NCBI GenBank assembly: GCA_029256665.1
Contig: JAQSXN010000272.1
Coordinates: 1-5,987 of the forward strand
Length of the DNA: 5,987 nucleotides
Reading direction: 5' to 3'
From: Paenibacillus sp.
Lineage (GTDB): Bacteria; Bacillota; Bacilli; Paenibacillales; Paenibacillaceae
Shown: one piece after another, positions 3,792-5,987 of the stretch
Position numbering within the stretch: the stretch's first letter is position 1
Layout: each line of letters opens with the position of its first letter
Position numbers and translations under genes: made by a program
Notes under the pieces: model-generated
Told to the model about the DNA's origin: nothing
The model's database searches: none
The model's input: only the letters and a program-made list of their open reading frames with translations

Positions 3792-5987
3792 TTGGCAGAT
3801 GGGTCGAAGGGATCTACGGATACGTCGGTTGAAGAATCAATGATGGCAACGAAGCTAACGGACGAACAGAAGGCGGCGGAAAACAAACGGATGATCGCCG
3901 CGATCGCCGAGTCGCTCTCGCTGCCCGCGAGCAAGGTGAAGTCGGCGGTCGCCCTGCTGGACGAAGGCAACACGATTCCGTTTATCGCGCGTTACCGGAA
4001 GGAAATGACGGGCGAGCTGGACGAGAACGAGCTGCGTTCGATCGATGAGAAGCTGCAGTACATGCGCAACCTCGAAGAGCGGAAGCGCGAGGTCATGCGC
4101 CTGATCGACGAGCAAGGCAAATTGACGGGCGCGCTTAAGGCTTCGATCGAATCGGCGGTAAAGCTCCAGGAAGTCGAAGATTTGTACCGTCCCTATAGGC
4201 AGAAGCGCAAGACGAGGGCTAGCGTCGCCAAGGAGCGGGGGCTGGAGCCGCTCGCGGATTGGATCTGGTCGCAGCCGCGGCAAGGCGAGCCGATGTCGGA
4301 GGCCGGACGTTTCCTGAATCCGGATAAAGGCGTAACGACGCCGGAGGAAGCCCTGCAAGGGGCGATGGACATCATCGCGGAAAATATCGCGGACGATGCT
4401 TCGATCCGTTCTTGGATTCGGAAATTTACGATGGACCAGTCGCTGCTTCGTTCGGAAGTGAAAAAGGCGGACGAGGATTCCGTTTACGAAATGTATTACA
4501 ACTACCAGGAGCCGGTCAAGAAGCTGCCCCCTCATCGCATCCTTGCGATTAATCGAGGCGAACGGGAAGAAGTGCTCCGGATCTCGTTCGACACGCCCGT
4601 GGACCGCATACACGAGCATATGCGGCGCAAGCTGCTGCGCGGCGGTACGGCAGCCAAGGTAACGGCGCTGCTCGAGACCGTGATCGAAGACGCGTACAAG
4701 CGCTTGATCGCGCCATCCATCGAGCGCGAAGTGCGCGGCGAGCTGACGGAGAAGGCCGAGGAGCACGCCATCACGATTTTCTCAGCCAACTTGCGCAATC
4801 TGCTGCTCCAGCCGCCGGTAAGCGGCCATATCGTATTAGGCGTGGATCCGGCTTTCCGGACGGGCTGCAAGCTGGCGGTCATCGACGACACCGGGAAGCT
4901 GCTGGAGGTAGCCGTTTCCTACCCGACGCCGCCTAATAACAAGGTTGCGGAAGCAGAGAAGCTGATTAACGGCCTTATCGACAAATATAAAGTAGAGTTG
5001 ATCGTCATCGGCAACGGCACGGCTTCGCGCGAGACGGAGCAATTTATCGCATCGCTGATCGGCAAAAGGAAAAGCGCGGGCAGCGCGGAGCTTCGATATA
5101 TCATCGTGAGCGAAGCGGGAGCCAGCGTCTATTCGGCCTCCAAGGTGGCGGCCGAGGAATTCCCGTCGCTGGACGTGGCGGAGCGCAGCGCCGTGTCCAT
5201 CGCCAGACGGCTGCAGGATCCGCTGGCCGAGCTGGTCAAGATCGAACCGAAGGCGATCGGCGTCGGACAATACCAGCATGACGTTAGCCAGAAGCGTCTG
5301 GATGAATCCTTGGGCGGCGTCGTGGAGTCGGCGGTTAACCATGTCGGCGTCGACGTCAATACCGCCTCCGCATCGTTGTTGTCTTATGTAGCGGGCGTTA
5401 ATGGCACCATTGCCAAAAATATCGTGAAATACCGCGAGGAGATCGGCCGTTTCTCGAAGCGTTCCCAGTTGCAGAAAGTACCTCGGCTCGGCGCTAAGTC
5501 CTACGAGCAATGCATCGGCTTCCTGCGCATTCCGGATGCGGCGAATCCGTTAGACCGGACGCCGATTCATCCCGAATCGTATGCCGTCGTGGACAAGCTG
5601 TTCGGCGAGCTCGGGATCGCTCTTAAAGCGGTAGGCACCGAAGAGACGAAGAGCGCGCTTCAGAACGTCGATATCGCTTCGCTAGCCGAGAAGCTGGGCG
5701 TCGGCGCCCCGACGCTGCGGGACATCGTAGAGAGCCTGCTAAGGCCCGGTCGCGATCCGCGCGACGAGCTTCCTCCGCCGATCTTCAGTACGAACGTGCT
5801 GCAGATCGAGGATTTGACGGCGGGGATGGAGCTGCAAGGCACCGTGCGCAACGTTATCGATTTCGGCGCTTTCGTGGATATCGGGATCAAGAACGACGGG
5901 CTCGTCCATATCTCGCAGCTAAGCAACCGGTTCGTGAAACATCCCATGGATGTCGTATCGGTCGGAGATACCGTTACCGTCTGGGTA
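3792..5987 (+). CDS. tex: Tex family RNA-binding protein with S1 domain (3' end outside window)
   Basis: Cytoplasmic nucleic-acid-binding protein of the Tex/YdcI family, linked to transcription and RNA metabolism and related to eukaryotic Spt6. 732 codons are present and the frame is open to the right edge; roughly 15-30 residues should be missing, from the end of the S1 domain. Domains with the TTG start: helical Tex N-terminal region (about 24-330) with IPFIARYRKE (62-71) and EDLYRPYRQKRKTRA (129-143); YqgF/RNase H-like domain (about 345-480) with GVDPAFRTGCK (350-360), IGNGTASRE (406-414) and SVYSAS (445-450); helix-hairpin-helix repeats (about 525-590) around VAGVNG and PRLGAK; and an S1 domain from about 678 (GTVRNVIDFGAFVDIG). 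Start choice is uncertain: ATG 3777, TTG 3792, ATG 3840 and ATG 3843 are all in frame. Homology is strong only after LTDEQKAAENKR (22-33). It follows a terminator, without a visible promoter of its own. Confidence 0.95.
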   Translation, partial: MADGSKGSTDTSVEESMMATKLTDEQKAAENKRMIAAIAESLSLPASKVKSAVALLDEGNTIPFIARYRKEMTGELDENELRSIDEKLQYMRNLEERKREVMRLIDEQGKLTGALKASIESAVKLQEVEDLYRPYRQKRKTRASVAKERGLEPLADWIWSQPRQGEPMSEAGRFLNPDKGVTTPEEALQGAMDIIAENIADDASIRSWIRKFTMDQSLLRSEVKKADEDSVYEMYYNYQEPVKKLPPHRILAINRGEREEVLRISFDTPVDRIHEHMRRKLLRGGTAAKVTALLETVIEDAYKRLIAPSIEREVRGELTEKAEEHAITIFSANLRNLLLQPPVSGHIVLGVDPAFRTGCKLAVIDDTGKLLEVAVSYPTPPNNKVAEAEKLINGLIDKYKVELIVIGNGTASRETEQFIASLIGKRKSAGSAELRYIIVSEAGASVYSASKVAAEEFPSLDVAERSAVSIARRLQDPLAELVKIEPKAIGVGQYQHDVSQKRLDESLGGVVESAVNHVGVDVNTASASLLSYVAGVNGTIAKNIVKYREEIGRFSKRSQLQKVPRLGAKSYEQCIGFLRIPDAANPLDRTPIHPESYAVVDKLFGELGIALKAVGTEETKSALQNVDIASLAEKLGVGAPTLRDIVESLLRPGRDPRDELPPPIFSTNVLQIEDLTAGMELQGTVRNVIDFGAFVDIGIKNDGLVHISQLSNRFVKHPMDVVSVGDTVTVWV

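Noticed and set aside
3855..4766. 303-codon open frame on the minus strand inside tex
   Set aside because: Exactly antisense to a strongly conserved Tex coding region; its product is Arg/Leu/His-rich without domains, as expected from the complement of GC-biased codons.
4836..5510. 224-codon minus-strand open frame inside tex
   Set aside because: Antisense to the YqgF and helix-hairpin-helix regions of Tex, with low-complexity Arg/Asp/Gln-rich composition and no recognisable motif.

Overview
The window looks like chromosomal DNA of an endospore-forming, moderately GC-rich member of the Bacillota, most likely Paenibacillaceae (Paenibacillus or Cohnella type). The reasons are a gene for an H-type small acid-soluble spore protein, AGGAGG-type ribosome binding sites, short-tailed hairpin terminators, and the style of the DedA, Tex and cardiolipin synthase proteins. 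The assignment is an inference from gene content, not from a marker gene. I see no mobile element, CRISPR array, rRNA or tRNA.

Layout, left to right. (1) The 3' end of a cardiolipin synthase gene, with its second HKD motif, runs in from the left edge. (2) A two-gene unit follows: a very acidic 67-residue protein of unknown function, then sspH. A good match to the forespore sigma-G promoter consensus lies in front of it, and a hairpin terminator that probably works in both directions lies behind it. (3) A convergent minus-strand gene encodes a 103-residue tryptophan-rich protein of unknown function. (4) A 279-base non-coding stretch separates this from the next, divergent, unit; it holds a hairpin-forming inverted repeat. 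(5) Three plus-strand genes follow in probable operon order: a DedA-family membrane protein (UptA-like), a single-cysteine thioredoxin-fold protein, and a glyoxalase II-like metallo-beta-lactamase-fold hydrolase only 4 bases downstream. A hairpin terminator closes the unit. (6) The gene for the S1-domain RNA-binding protein Tex starts just after that terminator and runs off the right edge, lacking only the end of its S1 domain.

Functionally this is mostly housekeeping: membrane lipid synthesis, lipid-carrier recycling, thiol or aldehyde chemistry, and RNA metabolism, with a small sporulation unit between. I find no convincing new multi-gene defence or biosynthetic system. The most interesting lead is the acidic small protein apparently co-expressed with SspH in the forespore. 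Further leads are the thioredoxin/glyoxalase II-like pairing behind DedA, and the unusual start region of tex.
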